A stretch of 64,000 bases of DNA from the NCBI GenBank assembly GCA_029055875.1, contig JAIDCJ010000006.1, positions 62,001 to 126,000 on the forward strand, written 5' to 3'. A program made the position numbers and the translations under genes. The notes below the pieces were generated by a model that was not told the origin of the DNA, ran no database searches, and worked only from the letters and a program-made list of their open reading frames with translations. Each line of letters begins with the position of its first letter. The first letter of the stretch is position 1. This document shows, piece by piece, positions 1 through 9,700 of this stretch. The stretch comes from Clostridia bacterium. Its GTDB lineage: Bacteria > Bacillota > Clostridia > Christensenellales > Borkfalkiaceae.

Positions 1-1179
1 AAGTTTTTCGAGAATGCTTGCACGCTGTTTGAAGGAATTGCCCTGCGTATCGTCTGCATCGGGTTTTAAGTTACTTACCTGTGCCGACTGCAACGCGCTG
101 AACGGAAGCAGAATATTGATTACGTAACCGTAATTTGCTTCGGGAGCAGTAAGCAGGAAGGTATCGTTGGAAATGCTGTCGAGCTTGGATTCAAAGGAAG
201 ACTTGTCCGCCTCGTACGCTGCCGACTGATCGTTATAGCGATTGTCGTATTTTTCTTTAACCGATTCCTTTGTAATTGCGTTTTCCGCTTGCTTCTCAAA
301 CTCTTTGGCAAGTTTGGAAATGATTGCGCTCTCGTAAGAGGATTTACGCTCGTATTCAAAATAAGCGAGCTTCTCAATATCATTCGTGTTCTCGCCTTCC
401 GAAAGAAGATTATACGAGCGGAGCTGCGTAAGAAGATCGTCATATGCGCGCTTACGGCTCGTTGCCGTGGAACCGTCTAATGCCTCATAGGTGCCACAGT
501 CGTCGGGCTTATTCTTTCCCGTATATACTTTATATTCCGCGTCGAAGTAGTCGCTATTCGTTGTTTCTACGCCCGTGGGAAGCGTGCGCTGTTCCTCCGT
601 AGAAGAAGAGTTGTCGTCTTCCGAATCGATATATTTGGGTTCGTTTGCATCGAGCGTGTTGTTGAAGATACGACGCGTGGCATAGAGTGCGCGCGCTTCT
701 TCATCAGGCGTGAGGAAGTAGGAAAGGCCTGCCAACTCGTCGCCTTTCGTCTTGCCCGCTTCCACTGCTGCGTTGAAGCCCGCAACGGTATAGGGTTGAT
801 TGTTCTCGTCCTCTACGCCCTCTCTGATAAAGTAGATCATGGCGTACTGAACGTCGAGCTGACGAATCGTAAGGCTCTGGATAATCCATTCAAACGTGTC
901 GGCATATGACCAGTTGTTATAGTTCTGATACGTAGAGCCGTAGTCCTGATAATAAGCGAGCATGTCGCGCTTGAGAATCTGCGTTTCGCTGACAACGTCT
1001 TTATAGTCTGCGTACATTCCGCCCTCGGCAAATGCACTGCTGCGGGTAATATCTACCGTAGCGACTACCTGCGCCAAATCTTTATTGGTATCTCTGGTGA
1101 TCAAATTGCATCCGACGAAACACCCGCTCATCAATGCGCCCGCAAGCACAAGGGCTATTGCTTTTTTCGTTTTCTTCAT
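1..1179 (-). CDS. Partial lipoprotein, probable SurA/PrsA-like foldase (C-terminus runs off window start)
   Basis: Reverse strand reads MKKTKKAIALVLAGALMSGCFVGCNLITRDTNKDLAQVVATVDITR... with no stop down to base 1. Lipobox LMSGC. Lies directly downstream of mfd, where foldase/PPIase genes are often found. Not in the ORF track because it runs off the edge. Confidence 0.6.
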   Translation of the reverse strand, partial: MKKTKKAIALVLAGALMSGCFVGCNLITRDTNKDLAQVVATVDITRSSAFAEGGMYADYKDVVSETQILKRDMLAYYQDYGSTYQNYNNWSYADTFEWIIQSLTIRQLDVQYAMIYFIREGVEDENNQPYTVAGFNAAVEAGKTKGDELAGLSYFLTPDEEARALYATRRIFNNTLDANEPKYIDSEDDNSSSTEEQRTLPTGVETTNSDYFDAEYKVYTGKNKPDDCGTYEALDGSTATSRKRAYDDLLTQLRSYNLLSEGENTNDIEKLAYFEYERKSSYESAIISKLAKEFEKQAENAITKESVKEKYDNRYNDQSAAYEADKSSFESKLDSISNDTFLLTAPEANYGYVINILLPFSALQSAQVSNLKPDADDTQGNSFKQRASILEKL

Positions 1180-1281
1180 TCTTAGCTCCGCTAAATTTTC
1201 GTTTGTGCGTAATATCGCACACTAATACTTTTTCTATTATAACCCATTTTTCAAAAATGTGCAATGATTTCAACGGAAAAT

Positions 1282-4200
1282 TCACGCGAAAGTTTGCGCA
1301 AATTTCAAAAATTTGGTCATAAGCACCATAACTTTACTGCCGTCGCCCATCATTTTGAAACGCAGGACGGGTGCGCTCGTCATATCGAGTGCGATATATT
1401 CGCGGTAGCGGTCCATTGCGCCCGCAAGCCGTTCGTCGGAAAGCGCGCCGAGCGTAGCAAATTCCAACGCGCCGCCGCGCCGATCCACCGAGATTTTTTT
1501 GACGCCGAAGCCGGACGCATAAGACTTCAAAAGCGCAATTACGAGAAGATTGAGCGTTTCGCTTGGAAGCGGGCCGTACTCCTCTTCCATGGAAACGCAT
1601 ACCCGCTTGTAGTCGTCCGCGCCGCGGATTTCGGCAATCTGCTTATAACAGTCCATGCGCCCTGCGTTTGATTCCACGTACTTTTCGGGAATGAACGCCG
1701 TTGCTTTGATATCCAAATCGACGCTCTCCTGCTTGATACCCGTGAGCTCCTCTTTGAGGATTTTCGCATACAGCTCGTAGCCCACCTTATCCATGTGACC
1801 GTGCTGCTCTGCGCCGAGCACGTTACCCGCGCCGCGGATCTCCAAATCGCGCATGGCAATTTTGAATCCCGAACCGAGCTCGGTAAACTGCATCATTGCC
1901 TTCAACCGCTCTGCGGCGTTCTCCGTCATTACCCTTTCGGGCTTATAGGTGAAATACGCGTGCGCCAAACGCGAGCTGCGCCCCACCCGCCCGCGAAGCT
2001 GATAGAGCTGCGAAATACCCAGACGGTCGGAATCGATTACGATAAGCGTGTTTGCGTTTGGTAAATCGATTCCGTTTTCAATGATGGTCGTTGTAACCAA
2101 CACGTCGTATTCGCCGCGGTAAAAGCCGAATACGCTTTTTTCAAGTGCGCTCTTTTCCATTCTGCCGTGCGCAAGACAAATTCTTGCCTCGGGTACGAAC
2201 TCCGAAAGACGCTTTGCATAGGCGTGAATGCTCTCTACGCGGTTATACAAAAGGAATATCTGCCCACCCCGCGCAAGCTCTCTGAGTATCGCGTCGCGCA
2301 CCAAAGTTTCCGTTTCTTCGGCAACGTAGGTCTGCACGGGAAGCCGCGCATTGGGCGGGGTCTGAATGGTAGAAATATCGCGAATGCCCGAAAGGGATAA
2401 GTGAAGCGTTCTCGGAATGGGAGTTGCCGTCATGGTGAGGCAGTCGACGTTGCGCTTATAGTTTTTGATTTTCTCTTTATGCTCCACGCCGAAACGCTGT
2501 TCTTCGTCGAGGATCAAAAGCCCTAAATCGCGGAACTTGACGTCCTTGGAAAGAAGACGGTGCGTGCCGACGACGAGATCGATTTGACCGTTTGCAAGCT
2601 CTGCAAGGATTTGCGTCTGTTCTTTCTCGGAGCGGAAGCGGTTCAGACACGCAATACGCACACCGAAGTCCTTCATACGCTCGGTTGCCGTTTGCAGGTG
2701 CTGTTCGGCGAGCACGGTAGACGGACACATGAGCGCAACCTGTTTTCCCGCGAGAATACAAAGATACGCGGCACGGAGCGCAACCTCCGTTTTGCCGAAC
2801 CCAACGTCGCCGCAAAGAAGCCGATCCATGACCTTCCCCGAACACATATCCGCTTTGATTTCTTCAAAGGAAGAAACCTGATCGGGCGTGGGCTCGTAAG
2901 GGAACGCCGCCTCGAACTCCTCCATTTCCTCGCAGTACTCGGGAAAGACGTAGCCGTTTTGTTCGCTGCGCTCAGCGTAGAGCGTTTTCAAATCGAACGC
3001 CATTTTTTTGAGCGAGGCACGCACGCGCGCCTTGACTCGCTCGAACTCCCCACCCCCTATTTTCGAGAGCGACGGATTATCGCCGCCCATATACTTGGAA
3101 AGCACGTCCATCTGCTCCACGGGAACGTAGAGTGTGTCGCCGTCCTTATACGCAAGGGCAACGTATTCCTTCGTGCCGTCCGTCGTTTCTATCTTTTTGG
3201 TGCCCGTGATTTTGCCCACGCCGTATTTTTCATGCACGGCATAGTCGCCCACCTCGGGTGCAAAGAACAAATCTCCCCGCCGTTTTTTGATACGGCGCGT
3301 ACTCGCGGCTTTCGTGAACAAATCACCCGTACCCACCACGGCGAGCTTACACTCGTGCAGTAAAAAGCCCTTTTCAAGCGGCTCTTCCAAAACGGCAATG
3401 CCCTTGAAATTTTCAAGCCGCTCCGTAAGCGGCGCAACGGGCAGATAGTTTTCCGAGAGCTCTGCTTGCAGCTTCTTCGCCCGCTCAGAGGTCCCGCACC
3501 AAATCATGACGCGGTAGCCCGTCCTATTCCAGGCGCGCAAATCGTTCATGAGTTCGGGCAAGGAATTGAGATAGCGGCGGGCAGGCGTAGAAGTAAAGTT
3601 AAAAATCTTCATGGGGTTGAAAAAATACGTCTGCCCCGTGAAGGTTTGCAGTGCAAGATTGCGGAAGGCGGAAAAGTTTGAAAGGTTTTTTTCGTCGAGA
3701 TACTGCCCCGCCGAAAAGCGCATCGCCTCGCCCCCTTCCGTGAGCACGCTAAGCCGCTCGTAATGCTCTTTATAGATTCCGTTTAGCTTATCGTAAATCA
3801 GCTTGCACTCGTCAAAAATGAGAAGTACGTCGCCAAATAGCGAAAAGCAATCACTCGAATTTTGCAGAAGCGGAAGAATGAAATCCGAATGATACCCATC
3901 CGCTATAATTTCTTCTATGATATGATTGAGCCGACCGAGTGCTTCCGAGGTTTTCGCGCGTTTTCTTTCCTCTATGAACGCGGCTTGAATGCGCGCCTCA
4001 TCGCCCTCCGTCAAAAAGACGTCTGTTGCCGCAACGATATCGATTTCAGCGAGCTTCGGATAGCGTTCGGAAGTTACTTCGTCGTACGGACGGATACTCT
4101 CGATTTCGTCGCCGAAGAAGTCGATTCTGACGGGGTGCTCGCAGTTGATTGGATAAATATCGAGAATATCCCCGCGGACGGAGAAAGCGCCCTTGCCGTC

Positions 4201-4671
4201 CACCGTGTATTCGCGGGTATAGCCTGCATTCACGAGCGCCTCCACGAGGCTTTGCATATTCATTTCCGCGCCGACGCTCAAATGGAAAAAATTGAGCCTT
4301 TTCGGGAAAATCTGAACGAGCGCCTCGATATCGGCAACGAGTACTTCTGCCCCCGCTTGCCATTCGTAGAGTGCAGTCAAGCGACGGTAAAGCGCGTCCT
4401 TCGAGAGCGCCTTGCGGTAGGTTAAAACCTCGTCCTTGGCGGAAAGAAGCGCACACTTCTTTCCCGAAAGCGCGCGAATAGCCTCGCAGGCACGCTTTGC
4501 CGAGAGCGCGTCTGCGGTAATATAAACCGCCCGTCCCCTGACGAGCGATGCGATATAATATTTGTGGGAATCGGAAACGCCGAACACCGCCGTGGGAACG
4601 CCGCGCGAAATTTCCTGACCGAGAAGCGGATACTCCCCGCCCGCATTGTCAAATGAAAAAAAATCTTTCAT
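1282..4671 (-). CDS. mfd: Transcription-repair coupling factor Mfd
   Basis: 1129 aa; CarD-like domain ([16 protein letters not shown]) and helicase motifs [51 protein letters not shown]. Confidence 0.97.
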   Translation of the reverse strand: MKDFFSFDNAGGEYPLLGQEISRGVPTAVFGVSDSHKYYIASLVRGRAVYITADALSAKRACEAIRALSGKKCALLSAKDEVLTYRKALSKDALYRRLTALYEWQAGAEVLVADIEALVQIFPKRLNFFHLSVGAEMNMQSLVEALVNAGYTREYTVDGKGAFSVRGDILDIYPINCEHPVRIDFFGDEIESIRPYDEVTSERYPKLAEIDIVAATDVFLTEGDEARIQAAFIEERKRAKTSEALGRLNHIIEEIIADGYHSDFILPLLQNSSDCFSLFGDVLLIFDECKLIYDKLNGIYKEHYERLSVLTEGGEAMRFSAGQYLDEKNLSNFSAFRNLALQTFTGQTYFFNPMKIFNFTSTPARRYLNSLPELMNDLRAWNRTGYRVMIWCGTSERAKKLQAELSENYLPVAPLTERLENFKGIAVLEEPLEKGFLLHECKLAVVGTGDLFTKAASTRRIKKRRGDLFFAPEVGDYAVHEKYGVGKITGTKKIETTDGTKEYVALAYKDGDTLYVPVEQMDVLSKYMGGDNPSLSKIGGGEFERVKARVRASLKKMAFDLKTLYAERSEQNGYVFPEYCEEMEEFEAAFPYEPTPDQVSSFEEIKADMCSGKVMDRLLCGDVGFGKTEVALRAAYLCILAGKQVALMCPSTVLAEQHLQTATERMKDFGVRIACLNRFRSEKEQTQILAELANGQIDLVVGTHRLLSKDVKFRDLGLLILDEEQRFGVEHKEKIKNYKRNVDCLTMTATPIPRTLHLSLSGIRDISTIQTPPNARLPVQTYVAEETETLVRDAILRELARGGQIFLLYNRVESIHAYAKRLSEFVPEARICLAHGRMEKSALEKSVFGFYRGEYDVLVTTTIIENGIDLPNANTLIVIDSDRLGISQLYQLRGRVGRSSRLAHAYFTYKPERVMTENAAERLKAMMQFTELGSGFKIAMRDLEIRGAGNVLGAEQHGHMDKVGYELYAKILKEELTGIKQESVDLDIKATAFIPEKYVESNAGRMDCYKQIAEIRGADDYKRVCVSMEEEYGPLPSETLNLLVIALLKSYASGFGVKKISVDRRGGALEFATLGALSDERLAGAMDRYREYIALDMTSAPVLRFKMMGDGSKVMVLMTKFLKFAQTFA

Positions 4672-5231
4672 GAATTATACTTTCCCATTACGAGATCGAT
4701 TTTCTCACCCTTTGCAAGAAGAAGCGCAGCTTCGGCGGCCTTTCTGCAAGCGGAAGCGTATAAGTCGTAATCGTCCTTCCCGATTTCGGCAAGCACGTAA
4801 TTAATAATGGGGATATTCACCTCTTTGTCCCGAATGCCGATTCTAATACGCGCAAAATCGGAATAGCCGAGCTCGGCAATCACCGAACGCATACCGTTGT
4901 GCGTACCCGCGCTCCCCGCCGCGCGAATGCGGACGCTTCCCTTGGGGATATCGTAATCGTCGTAAATGACGACGAGCTCGTCCTTCGAGATTTTATACTT
5001 TGCGGCAAGCTGTTTCACCGCTCTGCCCGACGCGTTCATGTATGTGAGAGGGCGGGCGATGATTACCTTTTCGCCGCCGATAAAAACCTCTGCAACCGAC
5101 GATTCGCATTCTTTCTTTTTGAATTTCACGCCCGAAATTTCAGCCGCGTCCCCTGCCGCCAAAAAACCCAAATTATGAAACGTTTTGAAATACTTCTCCT
5201 CGGGATTTCCGAGTCCTACGATTAAAAACAT
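4668..5231 (-). CDS. pth: Peptidyl-tRNA hydrolase
   Basis: MFLIVGLGNPEEKYFKTFHNLGF...RPLTYMNASGRAV; 4-nt overlap with mfd. Confidence 0.95.
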   Translation of the reverse strand: MFLIVGLGNPEEKYFKTFHNLGFLAAGDAAEISGVKFKKKECESSVAEVFIGGEKVIIARPLTYMNASGRAVKQLAAKYKISKDELVVIYDDYDIPKGSVRIRAAGSAGTHNGMRSVIAELGYSDFARIRIGIRDKEVNIPIINYVLAEIGKDDYDLYASACRKAAEAALLLAKGEKIDLVMGKYNS

Positions 5232-5277
5232 ATAAACTCCGTTAAAAGTTAAGCCGCCGCGAATGCGGCGGCCTCTA

Positions 5278-6228
5278 TCAGTCGTAAATTTTGCTCATGG
5301 GTTTATCAAGATATACGTTCTCGATAGCCGCCGCGAAGATATCTGCCGTGGTGAGAATTTTTATCTTCTTGAGCTTCTTTTCTTCGGGAAGTTGAATGGT
5401 ATCGAGCATGACGAGCTCTTCAATGGGAGATGCCTCGATTCTCTCGATTGCCGGCCCAGAGAGTACTGCGTGCGTACAGCAAGCGTAAATATTAGTTGCG
5501 CCCGCGCTTACAAGCGCCTGTGCGCCCTGCACGATGGTTCCGCCTGTATCAATCATGTCGTCTACGAGAAGGCACTTTTTACCCTCTACGTTACCGATAA
5601 TATTCATGACTTCCATCACGTTCGCTTTAGGACGGCGTTTATCGATAATTGCCATGGGGCAATTCAAGCGCTCCGCTACCTTTCTCGCGCGGTTTACACT
5701 GCCGACGTCGGGAGATACGACAATGAAGTCGTCACCCGAAACGCGTGAAGCAAAATAATTATAGAGCGTAGGCCCGCCCAAAAGATGATCCACGGGAATA
5801 TTGAAGAAGCCCTGAATCTGCGCCGCGTGCAAATCCATGGTCAGAACTCTGTCCGCGCCTGCGGAGGTCAACAAATCGGCAACGAGCTTCGCCGTAATGG
5901 GATCGCGCGAACGCGCTCTTCTATCCTGACGGGCATAGCCGAAATAAGGAATTACCGCCGTAATACGCCCTGCCGACGCACGCTTTGCCGCATCAATCAT
6001 GATGAGCAGTTCCATGAGGTTATCGTTTACGGGGCTGGAAGTTGATTGAATAATGAACAAATCTCTTCCACGCACCGTTTCACCGATGTGGACGCTCGTT
6101 TCGCCGTCGGAGAATTTCGCAACCTCGATATCGCCGAGCATCGTATTCAGCTTTTTGGCAATGGCGTTTGCAAGAGGCCTATTAGAGTTACCCGCAAACA
6201 GTTTGATTTCGTTACCGTGTGTAATCAT
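5278..6228 (-). CDS. prs: Ribose-phosphate pyrophosphokinase
   Basis: [55 protein letters not shown]. Confidence 0.97.
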   Translation of the reverse strand: MITHGNEIKLFAGNSNRPLANAIAKKLNTMLGDIEVAKFSDGETSVHIGETVRGRDLFIIQSTSSPVNDNLMELLIMIDAAKRASAGRITAVIPYFGYARQDRRARSRDPITAKLVADLLTSAGADRVLTMDLHAAQIQGFFNIPVDHLLGGPTLYNYFASRVSGDDFIVVSPDVGSVNRARKVAERLNCPMAIIDKRRPKANVMEVMNIIGNVEGKKCLLVDDMIDTGGTIVQGAQALVSAGATNIYACCTHAVLSGPAIERIEASPIEELVMLDTIQLPEEKKLKKIKILTTADIFAAAIENVYLDKPMSKIYD

Positions 6229-6411
6229 AATCCGATTTTCCTCGAAAAATTATTCTCAGGTACGTTTTTCATTGTAAAGCAATTCCGTTTTGAAGTCAAA
6301 CGTTTGAAACAGTTTTCAAAGTAAAATTTTTAATGAATAAAATTACTCTGAAAAACGCGCTCAAAACGATTGCTTTTTTTGAGAAATTCGTGTAAAATGG
6401 CTTTTAGAATT

Positions 6412-6501
6412 GCAGAGATGGCGGAGCGGTCGAACGCGCACGATTCGAAATCGTGTGATGCAGGAATGTATCCAAGGGTTCAAATCCCTTTCTCTGCGCC
6501 A
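6412..6501 (+). tRNA. tRNA-Ser(CGA)
   Basis: Class II tRNA with long variable arm; acceptor GCAGAGA/TCTCTGC, G73, encoded CCA, anticodon loop TTCGAAA. Confidence 0.95.
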
Positions 6502-6539
6502 TGAAAAAAGCGTCCTTTATGGGCGCTTTTTTCATGGCG
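6497..6539 (+). terminator. Terminator-like 16-bp perfect palindrome overlapping the tRNA-Ser 3' end
   Basis: CGCCATGAAAAAAGCG - 11 nt - CGCTTTTTTCATGGCG. Confidence 0.7.
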
Positions 6540-6779
6540 TAAAAAGAGTTGCTTGCAACCTTGAATTAGCAAGGGTTCACGCGAGGAGCGTAAAACGTGA
6601 ATGTTTTAATTACCACCATTGCTGTTAGCGACGAAGCTTTCAAGGCGTAGCCGAAGAAAACATCTTTCTCTGCGCCAATAAGGACGTAAGTTGAACACTA
6701 TTGACTTGCGTTCTTTTTTATAAAAATAAAAGCATCTGTTGCCCGATGCTTTTAAAGGAAGTTACATATTAGATATTAC

Positions 6780-7706
6780 TTATTTTATAGATTTTTTTAA
6801 ATTTTCTGCTAATTTGGTATAAATATAGTTATATCTATAAACATTATAATTTAACTTATCTCTACCAATATAGTCGTTATTATTAATTTTCTGATTTGCC
6901 TCTGTATTGATTTTTACGAGTTCATTAATAATAAGCGGACATTGGGTATTGTAGCTATATTCGTTGCAGGCACACAAGCAATCTAATTTGTTTTTGTCTG
7001 TATGAACGCCATAATAAATATTATAATCATTCACAATATTCAATGGCAAAAAATAATGAGCTAAATAGGTATTCAACAGAATACACCTGTCCAACAAATC
7101 AGCATTATCTGCTTTATTAGGCATATTATAATCTTTAATTGTGATTGTAGTTTTTCGATATGAATATTTGTAAGAAAAACTTTTATCAGAATAAATTTCA
7201 CTAATAAAGTCAATTATAGCCGTATCTTTAATATCGTTTAACTCAATAACTACTATGCCGACAAAAATTGGTTTGTTCTGAAAACCTTTTGAAGTTTTAT
7301 AAAAACTTATACCAGCCGCAGAGTCATAAAAATTCACATCATTATTATCATTAGATTTAACTTCACCTTTGTTCGGTTTTTTGTTAATTTCTTTTATTTC
7401 ATAATGATTTTCAACTTTTACAATCTCAAACTGTTTACCATTTGCCGAAAAACACGGAAATTTATCAGCCTTCTCATCATTGGTCAGTATATGACAGCAA
7501 ATCAAATTGCTTTCCGTTGTTTTACCGCCTTTGCTTTGGGGCAAGATGTGGTCTAAATTCCAACCGTAAGCACTATGACGGTCATTGTAAGCACCTTTCA
7601 TCATTTCCCTGCCTGCAAAGTCTTTAACCTTGCTTGCTTTGCCAAACGACTTTTTCCAAAAGGACATAGCCGTTTCCCTATTGATTACCATTGCATTGTT
7701 TTTCAT
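6780..7706 (-). CDS. HNH endonuclease domain protein, uncharacterised C-terminal region
   Basis: 308 aa; HNH motif WNLDHILPQSKGGKTTESNLICCHILTNDEKADKFPCF; RBS AAAAGGAG upstream of ATG. Confidence 0.85.
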   Translation of the reverse strand: MKNNAMVINRETAMSFWKKSFGKASKVKDFAGREMMKGAYNDRHSAYGWNLDHILPQSKGGKTTESNLICCHILTNDEKADKFPCFSANGKQFEIVKVENHYEIKEINKKPNKGEVKSNDNNDVNFYDSAAGISFYKTSKGFQNKPIFVGIVVIELNDIKDTAIIDFISEIYSDKSFSYKYSYRKTTITIKDYNMPNKADNADLLDRCILLNTYLAHYFLPLNIVNDYNIYYGVHTDKNKLDCLCACNEYSYNTQCPLIINELVKINTEANQKINNNDYIGRDKLNYNVYRYNYIYTKLAENLKKSIK

Positions 7707-7744
7707 ATAAATTATCTCCTTTTAATTTGGTAAATAACTTATAT

Positions 7745-7900
7745 CTAAAATGAACCTCCTTTACAGTTCTTTAACAAATGCATTGACTAATCATTAGGGC
7801 AACCTAATGCTGTAAACCTCAAAGGGTAATCCTCATAACAGCGTTCCAGAAGATTAATTAGTCGCCTTTCATTGAAAGGGGTTAGATTTGCTGTAACTGC
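7745..7900 (-). ncRNA. Candidate structured 5' leader RNA of the HNH gene
   Basis: Nested perfect helices: 7891-7896/7761-7766, 7874-7879/7865-7870, 7857-7863/7785-7791, 7838-7841/7810-7813, 7803-7809/7792-7798. Extended -10 TGCTATAAT just upstream. Confidence 0.45.
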
Positions 7901-7906
7901 AAGTCA

Positions 7907-7915
7907 ATTATAGCA
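7907..7915 (-). promoter_or_regulatory. Extended -10 promoter element for HNH transcript
   Basis: Reverse strand TGCTATAAT; no strong -35. Confidence 0.4.
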
Positions 7916-8029
7916 AATTATAATTATCAATGCAACAATTATTTAGTTAATAATTTAATTTTAGCACTAAGGCGGGTGACTAAACGAATATAGTGCAAAA
8001 GGCGTAAATCCCGTTCTCTGCTCCAAAGC

Positions 8030-8065
8030 AAAGAAAACACCGCTACGAATAGCGGTGTTTTCTTT
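8030..8065. terminator. Bidirectional intrinsic terminator
   Basis: AAAGAAAACACCGCTA-CGAA-TAGCGGTGTTTTCTTT, 16-bp perfect stem, downstream of the flotillin gene. Confidence 0.85.
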
Positions 8066-8072
8066 GAATAAC

Positions 8073-9494
8073 TTATTTATCCTCTTTGTTCTTCTTCTCG
8101 GAGTTTGCGGCGATTTTGCCGCCTACAACGCCCGCGAGCAACGACGTGATATCGATACCCGTGGACTCCTTAACGCCCTCCATAACCTGGTTCGCGCTGT
8201 TCATAACGTCCTTTACAACCTTGGTAGAGTTGCCGTCGCCGTACATTACGATTTTGTCCGTTCTGCTTAAAGGCTCCGCTGCGTTCTTAACCACCTCGGG
8301 AAGTGCCGAGAGATACATTTCGAGTACAGAGGCCTCGCCCATCTTCTTCTGCGCTTCGGCTTTCTTTTCAATCGCCTCAGCCTCTGCAAGACCTTTCGCG
8401 CGGATACCTCTCGCCTCCTGCTCCATTGCATACCTTAAAGCGTCTGCCTGCGCTTTTTGCGCTTCCGCCTTCTTTAACGCCTCATACGCCATAGCCTCCG
8501 CCTCTCTCTGGCGCCTTGCGAGATCCGCTTCCGCTTCCTTGGCAATCTTATAATTATCGGCGTCCGCCTGCTTTCTGATTTCCGCATCGAGCTGACGTTC
8601 TTTAATGGCGATTTCTTTTTCGGCGAGCTCGGCTTCTTTTTCCCTTCTCGCAATGTCTGCGTTTGCCTTAGTAATCTCTATGGTCTTACGCTGGCTTTCC
8701 TGCTGAATCGCGTAAGCCGCATCTGCTTCCGCACGTTTTGTGTCCGCTCTGACCTTCATATCCGCTTCCTGCACGGCAAGAGCGGCGTTCTGCTCGGCAA
8801 TATGCTTTTGCGATTCTACCTTTACCGCGTTGGCTTCCTGCTCTGCATTGGCGGTGGCGATTGCAATATCGCGCTGCGCATTCGCCTTGGCGATTTGCGC
8901 GTTTTTGCGGATTTGCTCGACGTTGTCGATACCCATATTCTCGATGGTGCCGGCGTTATCCTTAAAGTTCTGAATATTGAAGTTTACCACTTCGATACCC
9001 AGCTTTTCCATATCGGGCACAACGTTTTCGGTAATCTTTTTGGCAACGCCCTGTCTGTCCTGCACCATTTCCTTTAAGCCGACGGAACCGACGATTTCAC
9101 GCATGTTACCTTCGAGCACCTGCGTAACAAGGCTGATGAGCTCAGACTGCTTCATGCCGAGGAGTGATTCGGCGGCCTTCTTCAAAAGTTCGGGATTGGA
9201 CGAAACCTTAATGTTTGCAACGCCGTCTACGTTGACGTTGATAAATTCGTTGGTAGGAACGGCCTCGCTCGTCTTGACGTCGACCTGCATGACACGAAGG
9301 GAAATTTTATCCACACGCTCAAAAAACGGAATGCGGAAGCCTGCGCGCCCGATGAGTATTTTGCGGCGGAAAGGTCCCGAAATGATATACGCCGTATCGG
9401 GCGGAGCCTTCAAATAACCGATCGCGAAAAACAGCGCAAGCAAGACGACTAAAACGACTGCGCCGACGATCAAACCTATTGCAAGAGATGACAT
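8073..9494 (-). CDS. Flotillin-like SPFH/band-7 membrane protein
   Basis: N-terminal TM, SPFH domain (PPDTAYIISGPFRRKILIGRAGFRIPFFERVDKISLRVMQVDV), Ala/Glu-rich coiled coil. Confidence 0.93.
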   Translation of the reverse strand: MSSLAIGLIVGAVVLVVLLALFFAIGYLKAPPDTAYIISGPFRRKILIGRAGFRIPFFERVDKISLRVMQVDVKTSEAVPTNEFINVNVDGVANIKVSSNPELLKKAAESLLGMKQSELISLVTQVLEGNMREIVGSVGLKEMVQDRQGVAKKITENVVPDMEKLGIEVVNFNIQNFKDNAGTIENMGIDNVEQIRKNAQIAKANAQRDIAIATANAEQEANAVKVESQKHIAEQNAALAVQEADMKVRADTKRAEADAAYAIQQESQRKTIEITKANADIARREKEAELAEKEIAIKERQLDAEIRKQADADNYKIAKEAEADLARRQREAEAMAYEALKKAEAQKAQADALRYAMEQEARGIRAKGLAEAEAIEKKAEAQKKMGEASVLEMYLSALPEVVKNAAEPLSRTDKIVMYGDGNSTKVVKDVMNSANQVMEGVKESTGIDITSLLAGVVGGKIAANSEKKNKEDK

Positions 9495-9647
9495 GATAAA
9501 TACCTCCTAAAATCTTCTTTTTACGACTTGATTATACCATAGCCGACATTTTTCGTCAAGATGCAAACCCGAGATTTTTTGTCTGCTACTATGTATATTG
9601 CATCGTAGAAAAAAATAGTCCCCTATTTTAACTGTCACCATGCGGGA

Positions 9648-9690
9648 ATGAAAAAAGCTCTCCCGAATTTTTCGGAAGAGCTTTTTCATT
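9648..9690. terminator. Intrinsic terminator between glycosyltransferase and flotillin regions
   Basis: AATGAAAAAAGCTCTCCCGAATTTTTCGGAAGAGCTTTTTCATT. Confidence 0.75.
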
Positions 9691-9700
9691 GATTCTTTTA

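Larger units (their letters stand above)
6488..8025. mobile_element. Candidate small integrated element at tRNA-Ser 3' end (no integrase)
   Basis: tRNA 3' end copies: 6488-6501 (genuine tRNA), 6664-6677 (14/14 identical CTTTCTCTGCGCCA), 8006-8025 (18/20 match to 6482-6501). Intervening DNA is visibly AT-richer than flanks. Confidence 0.55.

Noticed and set aside
1264-1671. 135-aa plus ORF overlapping mfd 3' end
   Set aside because: Antisense to mfd C-terminus, no RBS, no domain.
2560-3363. 267-aa plus-strand ORF antisense to mfd
   Set aside because: Shadow ORF: Arg/His-rich, opposite a clear Mfd reading frame, no RBS or recognisable domain. Same for other long ORFs inside mfd.
6780-8025. 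HNH island as an IscB/HEARO (omegaRNA) element
   Set aside because: Protein has HNH but no visible RuvC segments, and no IS200/IS605 ends; I do not recognise the leader as that RNA class.
6780-8025. Group I intron with HNH homing endonuclease
   Set aside because: Structured part lies upstream of the HNH ORF, and the flanking repeats are tRNA 3' ends rather than split exons; tRNA-Ser is intact.
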